Assembly (NCBI RefSeq): GCF_003336245.1
Contig: NZ_QPHM01000001.1
Location: 2,298,113 to 2,362,112 of the forward strand
DNA: 64,000 nucleotides
Direction of reading: 5' to 3'
Source of the DNA: Haloplanus salinus
GTDB taxonomy: Archaea; Halobacteriota; Halobacteria; Halobacteriales; Haloferacaceae
Shown here: positions 32,623-41,223 of the stretch, piece by piece
Layout of the letters: each line of letters begins with the position of its first letter
How positions within the stretch are numbered: position 1 is the stretch's first letter
Made by a program: the position numbers and the translations under genes
Notes under the pieces: model-generated
The model's database searches: none
What the model was told of the DNA's origin: nothing
The model's input: only the letters and a program-made list of their open reading frames with translations

Positions 32623-32652
32623 CGCCCGTGGTCGAACGTTTGACACGTAGCA

Positions 32653-32856
32653 ATGGTGTTCAAGAAGATCACGCTGATCGGGACGAGTCCGGAGAGCTTC
32701 GACAAGGCGGCCGACGACGCCGTCGACCGCGCCGAAGAGACGCTGGACAACGTGAAGTGGATCGAAGTCGACGAACTGGGCGTCGAAATCGCGAGCGTCG
32801 AGGGCCGGGAGTACCAGGCGGAGGTTACGGTGGCGTTCGAACTCGAAGACAGGTAG
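32653..32856 (+). CDS. Dodecin
   Basis: The 67-residue protein starts [20 protein letters not shown], with the conserved GTS/SPxS helix start, [19 protein letters not shown] with the flavin-stacking Trp (about residue 36), and [12 protein letters not shown]. Dodecins assemble into hollow 12-mers; the haloarchaeal ones bind riboflavin/lumichrome and act in flavin storage and protection. The length is exactly that of the family. It stands alone behind its own promoter. Confidence 0.93.
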   Translation: MVFKKITLIGTSPESFDKAADDAVDRAEETLDNVKWIEVDELGVEIASVEGREYQAEVTVAFELEDR

Positions 32857-32956
32857 CCGACGTCGACGGCCCGTCGTCGTTCGGGGTCGGCCGTGGACGC
32901 GGCACTGGTGGCCCGAATCGAATAGATTGAAACGCCCCCGAGTCGTCTATCCCCGC

Positions 32957-33358
32957 ATGCCTTTGGTGGTCGTCCCAGTCCGCTATCCGCTCAGCAGACA
33001 CTCCCAGGCGACGCTCGCCGAGGCCATCCGGATCGCCGAAGAGCGCGACGCCGACCTGACCGTCCTCCACGTCGACCTCTACCAGGAGGGGCGCGAGGTG
33101 ACCCGTACCGAACTCAAGCGGGCGGTCGAGGCGGAGTTCGGACGCGTCGACCGCGCGCGCTACGTCGTCCGCCGGGGCTTTCTCGTCGAGGAGACCATCC
33201 TCGACGAAGTGGCCGCGGAGAACGCCGACGTAGTGGTGATCGGCTCGAAACAGGTTAGCCGCTGGCGCCGCACTTTCAGCCGTTTCCTCGACGACCCCGA
33301 CATCGACCGCTTCCTGCGGGAGAAACTCGACTGCGACGTAGTGACCGTCAGCGCGTAG
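32957..33358 (+). CDS. Universal stress protein family (UspA-like)
   Basis: A 133-residue protein with the Usp fold: first strand MPLVVVPVRYPLSRHS, helix TLAEAIRIAEERDADLTVLH, ending in ENADVVVIGSKQVSRWRRTF and LDCDVVTVSA. The ATP-loop Gly residues of classic UspA are not clear, so nucleotide binding is unsure. I chose ATG 32957, giving a proper beta-1 strand at once; an upstream in-frame start is unlikely. It ends two bases before the convergent MscS gene. Confidence 0.8.
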   Translation: MPLVVVPVRYPLSRHSQATLAEAIRIAEERDADLTVLHVDLYQEGREVTRTELKRAVEAEFGRVDRARYVVRRGFLVEETILDEVAAENADVVVIGSKQVSRWRRTFSRFLDDPDIDRFLREKLDCDVVTVSA

Positions 33359-33360
33359 CG

Positions 33361-34380
33361 TCACTCCCCGCCGCCGTCGTCCGTCCCTCCGTTCTCGTCG
33401 CCCCCGACCGACTCCCGCGTCGTGACGCCGTCGTTCTCGGGCGCGCTCGGCGGGTCACTCCCGTCCTCAACGGCGACGCGCGCGGTCCCGCTGTGTTCGT
33501 CGAACAGCAGGTGTTGATGGGGGTAGGCGACCTCCACGTCCGCGTCATCGAGCGCCGTCCAGATGCGTTCCCGAACGGTCGATTCGATCCGCGGGATCTT
33601 GTACGGGGTGCGCACCCAGTACCGGAGGCTCAACCGGACGCCGCTGTCGGCGTACGCGTCGATCAGACAGGTCGGCTTCGCCGGGTAGCGTGCGCTGCCG
33701 ATGCGGATGTCCGGCCCGCCCTCGATCACCCCATCGCAACTGCGGGCGGCCCGCTCCATGATCTCCCGCGCCGCCTCCAGGTCGCCCTCGTAGGTGACGA
33801 GAAGCGGGAGGGAGAGCCGCGTCCGTTCGTCTTCGGCAGAGAAGTTGGTCACGTCCCGCTCGCGCATCGAGGAGTTGGGGACGACGAGGAAGGTGTTCTC
33901 CAAGGTGAATATCTTCGTGTAACGCAGGGTGATATCGTCGACGAACCCCCGGCGACCGTCCTCCAGTTGGATCATGTCACCGATCTCGTAGGGGTTGTCC
34001 GCGAGGACGAACACGCCGTTGATGATGCTTCCGACGATGGGCGCGAGGACGATACCGAGGACGGCCGAGAAGACGGTCACCGAGAGGACGATGTCGCCGA
34101 TGCCGAGGCCGACGATGCTCCCGGCGACGAACGTAGCGACGATAACCGTCGAGACGCGGATGAGACCGAGAACCGTCTGTGCGACGCTCTGTCGGTCGAA
34201 CCGGCGGGCGACCGGACGCCCGAGCAGCCGAACGAGGAACTTCGAGAGGAGGACCCCGAGCGCGACCACGAGCGCCGCGACCACCGCCCGGACGCTCCGC
34301 CGTTCCCACAGCCACTGCAACAGCGGCCCGACCTCGGTGGGAGGGTTCGCTCCCGCCAACACGACCGCCCCGATGTCCAT
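33361..34380 (-). CDS. mscS: MscS-family mechanosensitive channel
   Basis: A 339-residue channel protein: TM1 near 30-50 (VVAALVVALGVLLSKFLVRL), TM2 near 68-92 (VLGLIRVSTVIVATFVAGSI), the pore helix TM3 (VTVFSAVLGIVLAPIVGSII), followed by the diagnostic DNPYEIGDMIQLEDGRRGFV and FLVVPNSSMRERDVTNF of the beta domain, then the C-terminal alpha/beta cage domain and a charged tail of about 45 residues. Such channels release solutes upon hypo-osmotic shock. The start ATG 34380 is supported by the following hydrophobic helix. A second MscS gene is at 60641-61423. Confidence 0.9.
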   Translation of the reverse strand: MDIGAVVLAGANPPTEVGPLLQWLWERRSVRAVVAALVVALGVLLSKFLVRLLGRPVARRFDRQSVAQTVLGLIRVSTVIVATFVAGSIVGLGIGDIVLSVTVFSAVLGIVLAPIVGSIINGVFVLADNPYEIGDMIQLEDGRRGFVDDITLRYTKIFTLENTFLVVPNSSMRERDVTNFSAEDERTRLSLPLLVTYEGDLEAAREIMERAARSCDGVIEGGPDIRIGSARYPAKPTCLIDAYADSGVRLSLRYWVRTPYKIPRIESTVRERIWTALDDADVEVAYPHQHLLFDEHSGTARVAVEDGSDPPSAPENDGVTTRESVGGDENGGTDDGGGE

Positions 34381-34473
34381 GTCGGCCACTCTCCGCGTCC
34401 CGAAAAAAGGGTTTCCACGTCGCCGCCCGCGTTCGGAAGTTACTAACTCGTCGGCGACGCAGGTTGGGGACGA

Positions 34474-35628
34474 ATGGATCGACGGACACGCGAGTATCTT
34501 GCCGGTCGTTTCGGCGACTACTATCGGCGCGCCGATCCGACGCTCCCGCCCGATCCCGACGCCCGCGAGTGGGGACACATCCCGTGGACCGGCGGCGAGT
34601 CGACGACGATGGTCCGTCACCAGTCCATCTACGACCTCGGCGACGTGGGCGACTTCCTCGCGCGCGAGGCGCCGCGACACGTCTACTTCTCCGCGGCCCG
34701 CTACGACGACCCCGGCGCCAACGCGATGGACGGGAAGGGGTGGCAAGGCGCCGACCTCGTTTTCGACCTCGACGCCGACCACCTCCCGAGCGTCGATCCC
34801 GCGGAGGCGACCTACGCCGAGATGCTCGCGGCCTGTAAGGACGCCCTCCGGCGACTCCTCGATCTGCTGGAAGACGACTTCGGCTTCGAGGACGTGACCG
34901 TCGTCTTCTCCGGCGGCCGCGGCTACCACGTCCACGTTCGCGACGACGGCCTCGCCGATCTGGACTCCGAGGCCCGCCGCGAGGTCGTCGATTACGTCCG
35001 CGCGATCGACCTGGACGTGGAGGGTCTCGTCCGTACCCGTGCGGTCGGCGGGACGACCCGACGCGAGCTCCGGACCGCCGGTGGGTGGGGACGACGCACC
35101 CACCGCCGCCTCCGCGAGTTCGTCGCCGAGTTGGCGACGCTCGACGACGACGACGCCAAGGAGCGGCTCGTGGTGTTCGACGGCATCGGCGAGGGGCGGG
35201 CGACCACCCTGCTCGGCGCGTTCGACGGCGAGACGGTCGCGGACGGCAACGTCGAGGCCGGTGGACCGGGGGCGCGGACGCTGGTCGAGGCGCTCGCCCG
35301 CGAGACGGTCGCGGCCGAGACGGCGCCCATCGACGAACCGGTGACGACGGACACCCACCGACTGATCCGCCTGCCGGGGAGCCTCCACGGCGGGAGCGGC
35401 CTCGTCGTTCGCCGCCTCGATCGATCGGCGGTCGACGCCTTCGATCCGCTGGTCGACGCCGTTCCCGAGCGCTTCACCCGCCGGTCTGTCCGCGTCGACG
35501 TGACCGATCCGGGCGTCGTCGAACTCGACGGCGACAGTTTTACACTCGACGCCGGTGTGCAGTCCGTACCGGAGTGTGTCGGCGTGTTCCTGATGACGCG
35601 TGACCGAGCCCGGAAGGTGAAAGAATGA
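34474..35628 (+). CDS. priS: DNA primase small (catalytic) subunit PriS
   Basis: The 384-residue product carries the conserved primase motifs: DLVFDLDADH (about 97-106, catalytic acids), FSGGRGYHVHV (about 143-153) and TDTHRLIRLPGSLHGGSGL (about 290-308). It synthesises RNA/DNA primers with PriL at archaeal replication forks. It overlaps the GINS gene by four bases (ATGA), a pair commonly adjacent in haloarchaea. The length is normal for the family. Confidence 0.95.
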   Translation: MDRRTREYLAGRFGDYYRRADPTLPPDPDAREWGHIPWTGGESTTMVRHQSIYDLGDVGDFLAREAPRHVYFSAARYDDPGANAMDGKGWQGADLVFDLDADHLPSVDPAEATYAEMLAACKDALRRLLDLLEDDFGFEDVTVVFSGGRGYHVHVRDDGLADLDSEARREVVDYVRAIDLDVEGLVRTRAVGGTTRRELRTAGGWGRRTHRRLREFVAELATLDDDDAKERLVVFDGIGEGRATTLLGAFDGETVADGNVEAGGPGARTLVEALARETVAAETAPIDEPVTTDTHRLIRLPGSLHGGSGLVVRRLDRSAVDAFDPLVDAVPERFTRRSVRVDVTDPGVVELDGDSFTLDAGVQSVPECVGVFLMTRDRARKVKE

Positions 35629-36449
35629 ACGTGGAGGAACTGCGCTCGGTACAGCGCACCGAACGACAGAAAGACAGCCTCCAGCAGCTTCGGGACTCCT
35701 TCTACCGCGACGTGGCCGACTACGTCGCCGACCGCAAGGCCGAACGCAAGCGCGCGGCCGCCGACGCCGACGACCCGTTCTCCTCGCCGGAAGTGAGCCG
35801 CCTCACCGACGAAATCGAGACCGCCGAGGAGGTGGTCGAGAGTATCTACGAGCGTCGCGTGGGCAAAATCGTCAAGCGAGCGACGTTCGCTGCGGCGGGG
35901 ATGGCTGCCGAGGACGAGGGCCTCACCAGCGAGGAGCGTGACCTCTTCGACGACTTGGTTGCACGGATCGAACGAAACCGGGAGACGGTGCTCGAGACGC
36001 TGGCAGGTGCCGACGCCGACGCCACGGACGCCGCCGACCCCGATCCGCCGTCGGCCGATCCCACCCCGAACGACGCGTCCGGACGCGCGGCCTCCGACCC
36101 GACCCCGCCGCCGGAGGACGCCGCCCCCACCCCCGCCCCCGACCCCGACGACTTGCTCGCCGAGGCGATGGGTGGGCCTACGGACGACCGCTCCTCGACC
36201 GACGCGGTGCCCGACGACGCGGCGGCGGCCGAGCCGTCGCCGGACGAATCCCCGACCCCGGGCGGCGGTTCCGACGCCGATTCCGCGCCCGACACCGACC
36301 GGACCACCCTGCGGATCACGCGCGACGTGGGTGAGATATTCGGCGTCGACGAGCGCGAGTACGACCTCGCGAGCGAGGACGTGGTGACGCTTCCGACGCC
36401 GAACGCCGAGCCGTTGCTCGACCGGGACGCCGCCGAACGGCTGGACTAG
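35625..36449 (+). CDS. GINS complex subunit (Gins51/Gins15-like)
   Basis: A 274-residue protein: N-terminal helical A domain (MNVEELRSVQRTERQKDSLQ; FYRDVADYVADRKAERK; IYERRVGKIVKRATFAAAG), a long Asp/Pro-rich disordered linker (about 130-220), and a small C-terminal B domain (TTLRITRDVGEIFGVDEREY). This split architecture and the neighbouring priS gene identify the archaeal GINS51 subunit, part of the Cdc45/MCM/GINS helicase complex. The acidic linker is typical of haloarchaeal versions. Confidence 0.88.
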   Translation: MNVEELRSVQRTERQKDSLQQLRDSFYRDVADYVADRKAERKRAAADADDPFSSPEVSRLTDEIETAEEVVESIYERRVGKIVKRATFAAAGMAAEDEGLTSEERDLFDDLVARIERNRETVLETLAGADADATDAADPDPPSADPTPNDASGRAASDPTPPPEDAAPTPAPDPDDLLAEAMGGPTDDRSSTDAVPDDAAAAEPSPDESPTPGGGSDADSAPDTDRTTLRITRDVGEIFGVDEREYDLASEDVVTLPTPNAEPLLDRDAAERLD

Positions 36450-36533
36450 CCGCATCGGCCGCCCGCCGCCAGACGAGAGCGAGCGACGCGGCTAGTCGTC
36501 ACGGGGTGACTCCGTCGACAGGACTAGGCCGGA

Positions 36534-36692
36534 TCAGGCGCGCCGCAACCCTTCGCCGAGGCCGCTCGCCTCGCCACACTCCGGACACTCGTAGGTCCAC
36601 CCATCCTTCGTGGCGCGACCCTCCGGGAATTCGGCATCACACTTTCGACAGACGAGCAGATCCCGGCGGGTAGAGACGTGCATCTGCGGCAT
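36534..36692 (-). CDS. Small zinc-ribbon protein
   Basis: A 52-residue protein with two CxxC pairs (LLVCRKCDAEF and YECPECGEAS) separated by about 18 residues, the pattern of a zinc ribbon. ATG 36692 (MPQMHVSTRRDLLVC) seems best; in-frame ATGs at 36722 and 36719 would add ten or nine residues (LDAVDSPI). Small zinc-finger proteins of this type are very frequent in haloarchaea; roles are mostly unknown. Confidence 0.75.
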   Translation of the reverse strand: MPQMHVSTRRDLLVCRKCDAEFPEGRATKDGWTYECPECGEASGLGEGLRRA

Positions 36693-36815
36693 AATCGGAG
36701 AATCTACAGCATCCAACATCAACGTGTCGGTTCGGTTCCATGCTAACGTGTGGCGTGGCGGAGGGGGCGCCGAGCGGGCCGTATTCGGCCGATACCGGTC
36801 CGTCGGATTCCCGAA

Positions 36816-38237
36816 TTACCCGTCGCCGTCGCCGCTCAGGATGCCCCGGTGGGTCATCCGCTCGGGATCGAGTACGTCGTCGGCCTCCTCGGCCGTGAGA
36901 TACCCTTTCTCGACCGCCACCTCGTGGACGGTCTTGTCCTCTTTGAGCGCCGTCTTGGCGACCTCGGAGGCTTTGTCGTAGCCGATGGCGGGGTTGAGCG
37001 CCGTCGCCAGCGCCATCGACCGCTCGACCGCCTCGGCGCAGTGGGCCGCGTTCGCCTCCAACTTCGCCACGAACTTCTCCGCGAACGTCTCGGCGGCGTT
37101 CGCGAGGATGGTCGCCGACTGGAGGAAGTTGTGCGCGATGACGGGTTTGTAGAGGTTGAGGTCGAGTTGGCCGCCCGCGGCGCCCGCGGACACCGCGGCG
37201 TCGTTGCCCACGACCTGCGTGTGGACCTGGTTGACCGCCTCGGCGACGACCGGATTGATCTTGCCCGGCATGATCGACGACCCCGGCTGGTTCTCCGGTT
37301 GCTCGATTTCCCCCAGCCCGTTTCGCGGGCCGGAGGCGAGCAACCGGAGGTCGTTGGCGATCTTATTCAGCGATCCCGCGACGGTCCGGAGGGCGCCGTG
37401 GGCCTCGCCCATGGCGTCGTGGGCGGCCTGCGCCTCGAAGTGGTCGTCGGCCTCGCGGAAGGGGAGTCCCGTCTCCTCGGCGACGTACGCCGCCGCTCGC
37501 TCGGGGAACTCGGGGTGGGTGTTCAGGCCCGTCCCCGTCGCCGTTCCGCCGAGAGCGAGTTCGGCGAGGCGAGGCTGAGTCGAGTCACAGCGGTCGATCC
37601 CCTTCTCGACCTGCGTCCGGTAGCCGCCGAACTCCTGGCCGAGGCGGACCGGCGTCGCGTCCTGTAGGTGGGTGCGGCCGGTCTTGACGACGCCGTCGAA
37701 GGCCTCTGCTTGCTCGTCCAGCGCGTCGACCAACGTCTCCAGCGCCGGCACGAGGTCCTTCTCCACCGCCTCCAAGGCGGCGACGTGCATCGCCGTCGGG
37801 ATCACGTCGTTCGAGGACTGCCCGAAGTTGACGTGGTCGTTCGGGTGGACGGCCCGGTCGCCGACCTCGGCGCCCATGATCTCCGCCGCACGGTTGGCGA
37901 TCACCTCGTTGGCGTTCATGTTCGAGGAGGTGCCCGAGCCGGTCTGGAACACGTCGACGGGGAACTGGTCGTCGTGGTCGCCGGCGATCACCTCGTCCGC
38001 GGCGTCGACGACGGCCGCCGCCACGTCGTCGTCGATCAGGTCTAGGTCGCGGTTCGCCCGCGCCGCCGACTTCTTCACGACGCCGAGCGCGCGAACGAAC
38101 CGTCGCCCGAACCGCGCGTCGCTGATCGGGAAGTTCTCGACTGCGCGCTGGGTCTGTGCGCCCCAGTAGGCGTCGGCCGGCACCCGAATCTCGCCCAGGC
38201 TGTCGCGTTCGACGCGGAAGTCGGAATCGTCGCTCAT
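36816..38237 (-). CDS. fumC: Fumarate hydratase class II
   Basis: A 473-residue TCA-cycle enzyme interconverting fumarate and malate. Diagnostic motifs are the substrate loop GSGTSSNMNANEVIAN (about 100-115), a helix with TGRTHLQDATPVRLGQE, and the family signature GSSIMPGKINP (about 319-329). The length agrees with class II enzymes. It is followed in the same direction by nothing closely linked and preceded by bolA. Confidence 0.96.
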   Translation of the reverse strand: MSDDSDFRVERDSLGEIRVPADAYWGAQTQRAVENFPISDARFGRRFVRALGVVKKSAARANRDLDLIDDDVAAAVVDAADEVIAGDHDDQFPVDVFQTGSGTSSNMNANEVIANRAAEIMGAEVGDRAVHPNDHVNFGQSSNDVIPTAMHVAALEAVEKDLVPALETLVDALDEQAEAFDGVVKTGRTHLQDATPVRLGQEFGGYRTQVEKGIDRCDSTQPRLAELALGGTATGTGLNTHPEFPERAAAYVAEETGLPFREADDHFEAQAAHDAMGEAHGALRTVAGSLNKIANDLRLLASGPRNGLGEIEQPENQPGSSIMPGKINPVVAEAVNQVHTQVVGNDAAVSAGAAGGQLDLNLYKPVIAHNFLQSATILANAAETFAEKFVAKLEANAAHCAEAVERSMALATALNPAIGYDKASEVAKTALKEDKTVHEVAVEKGYLTAEEADDVLDPERMTHRGILSGDGDG

Positions 38238-38274
38238 GCGCGAGCGAACGGCGGCCGCGTCGTAAAACTTGCCG

Positions 38275-38541
38275 TTACGCGTCGCCGTGTTCGGCGTACG
38301 CCTCCGGCGTGTACGTCTTCATCTCCAGGGCGTGGATGTCGGTCGTCATGTATCCGTCCAGCGCTTCGTACACCATCTCGTGTTGCTGGACGAGCGGTAC
38401 GCCCTCGAACACGGGCGAGACGACCACGGCCGCGAAGTGGGCGTCTTCGTGGTCCTCGTCCGGCACGCGGGGCTTGGTGACCGTCGCCTCGGCGTCCTCG
38501 ATACCGTCTTCGATCAGGCGTTCGACGTCGGCGGTGTCCAT
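38275..38541 (-). CDS. BolA family protein
   Basis: An 88-residue protein with the BolA pattern: N-terminal helix (DVERLIEDGIEDAEATVT), HFAAVVVSPVFEGVPLVQQH, then VYEALDGYMTTDIHALEMKT. The conserved His residues and IHAL are present. BolA proteins partner with monothiol glutaredoxins in FeS trafficking. I chose ATG 38541 (MDTADVERL), since an upstream in-frame ATG adds only 11 unlike residues. It lies 37 bp upstream of fumC, whose enzyme class II needs no FeS. Confidence 0.85.
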   Translation of the reverse strand: MDTADVERLIEDGIEDAEATVTKPRVPDEDHEDAHFAAVVVSPVFEGVPLVQQHEMVYEALDGYMTTDIHALEMKTYTPEAYAEHGDA

Positions 38542-38583
38542 ACCTGCATGGGGTCGTCTGGCCACAAAAACCACGCGCTACGC

Positions 38584-38904
38584 CTACATCTGGTAGCGAC
38601 GCTCGTCGTCGCGCTGGGGGTACTGATCCGCGCCCGTCATCTCGTCGTAGGTCATCCCCGACAGATACTCGTCGTAGGTCACGTCGTACCCCTGCCGGAG
38701 GTGGAAATCCAAGTCGCCGGTGTCGACGGTCGAGCGGTAGAGGGCGTGGATCGCCCGCCGAACGAGTTCGCCCTCGTCGCCGTCGAACGCCGCCAGCAAC
38801 ATGGCGAGTTCGTTACGCGTCTCGCGGTCGAGGTCGACCGTCAGCCCGTCGCCCAGGTCGCCGTAGGCGTCTTGTACGTCCGCGTTCAGGTCGTCGAGGC
38901 TCAT
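38584..38904 (-). CDS. Hypothetical acidic protein
   Basis: A 106-residue acidic protein with a helix-turn-helix-like or ribbon-helix-like middle (LTVDLDRETRNELAMLLAAF; ELVRRAIHALYRSTVD) and a Tyr/Asp-rich C terminus (GYDVTYDEYLSGMTYDEMTG). The middle resembles small DNA-binding domains of CopG/Arc type, but no family is certain. It is divergent from mutY with 84 bp between the starts. Confidence 0.65.
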   Translation of the reverse strand: MSLDDLNADVQDAYGDLGDGLTVDLDRETRNELAMLLAAFDGDEGELVRRAIHALYRSTVDTGDLDFHLRQGYDVTYDEYLSGMTYDEMTGADQYPQRDDERRYQM

Positions 38905-38988
38905 GGCGGATTCGAAGGTGGCCCGCGGAATACGGCTTTCGGCTCGGAAACCGCCACGTCTAACCGCCCCGCTCCCTACCCCTTGACG

Positions 38989-39918
38989 ATGACCGACGCC
39001 GATGCGGACGCCGCGCTCCCCGACGACGTCGACGTCGACGCGCTCCGCACCGCGCTCGTCGAGTGGTACGAGGCGGACCACCGGGACTACCCGTGGCGCC
39101 GGACCGAGGACCCCTACGAGATCCTCGTCTCGGAGGTGATGAGTCAACAGACCCAGCTGGATCGGGTCGTCGAGGCGTGGGACGCCTTCCTCGACCGGTG
39201 GCCGACCGTCGAGGCCCTCGCCGACGCCGACCGGAGTGCGGTCGTCGGGTTCTGGTCCGACCAGCGCCTCGGCTACAACAACCGTGCGCGCTACCTCCTC
39301 GAGGCGGCCGGCCAGGTCGTCGACGACTACGGGGGCGAGTTCCCGGAGACGCCCGACGGTTTACAGGAACTGATGGGCGTCGGCCCCTACACCGCAAACG
39401 CCGTCGCGAGCTTCGCGTTCAACGCGGGCGACGCCGTGGTGGATACGAACGTCAAGCGCGTCCTCTATCGCGCCGTCGGCGTCCCGGACGACGACGCGGC
39501 ATTCGAGCGCGTGGCGGGGGAACTCATGCCCGCTGGCGAGTCCCGCGTCTGGAACAACGCCATCATGGAACTCGGGGGCGTCGCCTGCGAGAAACAGCCC
39601 AGGTGCGACGAGGCCGGGTGTCCCTGGCGCCGGTGGTGTCACGCCTACGAGACGGGCGACTTCACCGCCCCCGACGTGCCGACGCAACCCGAGTTCGAGG
39701 GCAGTCGGCGGCAGATGCGCGGGCGGGTCGTCCGTGCCCTCGGCGAGCACGACGAACTGACGCTCGACGACCTGGGGCCGCGGATCCGGGTCGACTACGC
39801 GCCCGACGGCGAGTCCGGCCGCGAGTGGCTGCGCGGCCTGCTCGACGATCTCGAAGCCGACGGGCTGGTCGAAGTGATCGACCGGGACGAGGCCACGGTG
39901 GCTCGCCTCCGGACGTGA
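38989..39918 (+). CDS. mutY: A/G-specific adenine glycosylase MutY
   Basis: A 309-residue base-excision repair enzyme that removes A opposite 8-oxoG. It has the helix-hairpin-helix LMGVGPYTANAVASFAF (about 124-140) followed by DTNVKRVL with the catalytic Asp, and the FeS-cluster loop CEKQPRCDEAGCPWRRWC. The spacing C-x5-C-x4-C-x5-C differs from the usual C-x6-C-x2-C-x5-C. EVMSQQTQLDRV (about 46-57) is also diagnostic. The C-terminal part (GRVVRALGEHDELTLDDLGP) is a winged-helix-like extension instead of the NUDIX-like domain. Confidence 0.92.
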   Translation: MTDADADAALPDDVDVDALRTALVEWYEADHRDYPWRRTEDPYEILVSEVMSQQTQLDRVVEAWDAFLDRWPTVEALADADRSAVVGFWSDQRLGYNNRARYLLEAAGQVVDDYGGEFPETPDGLQELMGVGPYTANAVASFAFNAGDAVVDTNVKRVLYRAVGVPDDDAAFERVAGELMPAGESRVWNNAIMELGGVACEKQPRCDEAGCPWRRWCHAYETGDFTAPDVPTQPEFEGSRRQMRGRVVRALGEHDELTLDDLGPRIRVDYAPDGESGREWLRGLLDDLEADGLVEVIDRDEATVARLRT

Positions 39919-40000
39919 CGACGGCGCCCGAGCGACGCCGACCGATCGGTGCGCGCCGCTCCGCCGAGGATTTATCAGTACGCCCCGCGGCTCATTGACC

Positions 40001-40402
40001 ATGCGCATGGAACTCCGCGTGTGCAAGCTCTGCCACGAGGGCGAACACGGCAACGAGCACAAGACTGCCGTCACACGGGACATGGTCCGCTGCGCCCAGC
40101 AGATCCGGGAGTACAAGGACCTCATCGGTCTCGACGAACTGCACGTCACGATGGTCAAAGAGGGTGAACCCGGCGGCGCCGAGGCGCTTCCGGTCATCGT
40201 CGCGAGCATGGAACAGGATCAGATTTCGCTCTCGGACACGCAACTCGTAATGGAGGACGACGACGGCAACTTCCTCGTCTACCCCGAACCGAAGGACATC
40301 CTCGAAGTGCTCACGCGCAACATCGACCAGATGAGCCAGCAGACCCGACAGGACGTGACGGTCGAACTGTCGACCGAAGGCGCTGAACTCCTGTCGGTTT
40401 AG
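40001..40402 (+). CDS. Hypothetical conserved haloarchaeal protein
   Basis: A 133-residue acidic protein. The N terminus (LRVCKLCHEGEHGNEHKTAV) contains CxxC and several His residues and may bind metal, then come helical segments and a beta region. Start ATG 40001 or 40007 cannot be distinguished. It converges on the lipoprotein gene with a four-base overlap of the ends. Function unknown. Confidence 0.7.
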   Translation: MRMELRVCKLCHEGEHGNEHKTAVTRDMVRCAQQIREYKDLIGLDELHVTMVKEGEPGGAEALPVIVASMEQDQISLSDTQLVMEDDDGNFLVYPEPKDILEVLTRNIDQMSQQTRQDVTVELSTEGAELLSV

Positions 40403-41178
40403 GGTTCGGGTGACGGATACGTCCCACGGCCGACTTCCGTCGTTCCGTTCGCGGCGACCCAGCCCTCCCGCGGTCCGGTGGCGGCGAACTCGACGCGGTC
40501 ACTGTAGCCGTTGCTGGTCCAGCCCCCCGCAAACCACTCGTTCGAGCCGTAGACGGCGACGACACCCGACACCCGCGTCGACGGCGACGACTCGTAGGAG
40601 AGGTAGACTGGCGCGTCGTAGGCGAAACACGCCGTCTCGTCACGGTACGGGAACGGGCACTCCGTCAGTTCGCGCGTCGCGTCGGGGACGAACGTCGGCG
40701 ACGCACCCACGGGCGTCCGCGTCTCGATGGGATAGGCCGCCGTCCGCGTGACGCTCACCGTCACGGTCCGCTGTGACACCTTCTGGTGATCGGGATTCGT
40801 TGGATCGTACTCCGACTCGTCGATTTCCTCGCGCCGGCCCATCCCGTCCGCCTCGACGACCCGAAAGTAACGCGTCTCGACGACGAACGTCTCGGCGGTG
40901 AGTTCGAGCATCGGGCCGTACTCGGTGCCGACCACCGCCGCGTCCATCCCGTCGACGGTGTCGGTCGGCGCGATGGCGTCCGCGTCGACGACGACGTCGC
41001 CGTCCCGCTCTGGAAGGGGCACGCGAATCGTCACGTCCGAAAGCGTCCCCGTTGCATCGACGCCGACGCTATACTCGTACGTGCTCGTGTAGCTCTCGGG
41101 GTTCGACGCGAGAAACGAACAGCCGGCAGTGAGCGTGAGGGCAGCGAGCAGGACGGCGAGGACTGGTCGGCGGGTCAT
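40399..41178 (-). CDS. Secreted lipoprotein
   Basis: A 259-residue protein with a signal peptide RRPVLAVLLAALTLTAGC whose last residues LTAGC are a lipobox; Cys 20 or so would be lipidated. The mature part is beta-rich (YTSTYEYSVGVDATGTLSDV) with aromatic residues, without enzyme motifs. I took ATG 41178 rather than an ATG two codons earlier. It has a convergent neighbour and lies behind the formate dehydrogenase operon, 46 bp away, with no clear functional link. Confidence 0.75.
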   Translation of the reverse strand: MTRRPVLAVLLAALTLTAGCSFLASNPESYTSTYEYSVGVDATGTLSDVTIRVPLPERDGDVVVDADAIAPTDTVDGMDAAVVGTEYGPMLELTAETFVVETRYFRVVEADGMGRREEIDESEYDPTNPDHQKVSQRTVTVSVTRTAAYPIETRTPVGASPTFVPDATRELTECPFPYRDETACFAYDAPVYLSYESSPSTRVSGVVAVYGSNEWFAGGWTSNGYSDRVEFAATGPREGWVAANGTTEVGRGTYPSPEP

Positions 41179-41223
41179 CACCACAGATATTGACGGCGAA
41201 TCGAAAAAACGGTTCCGCGTTGG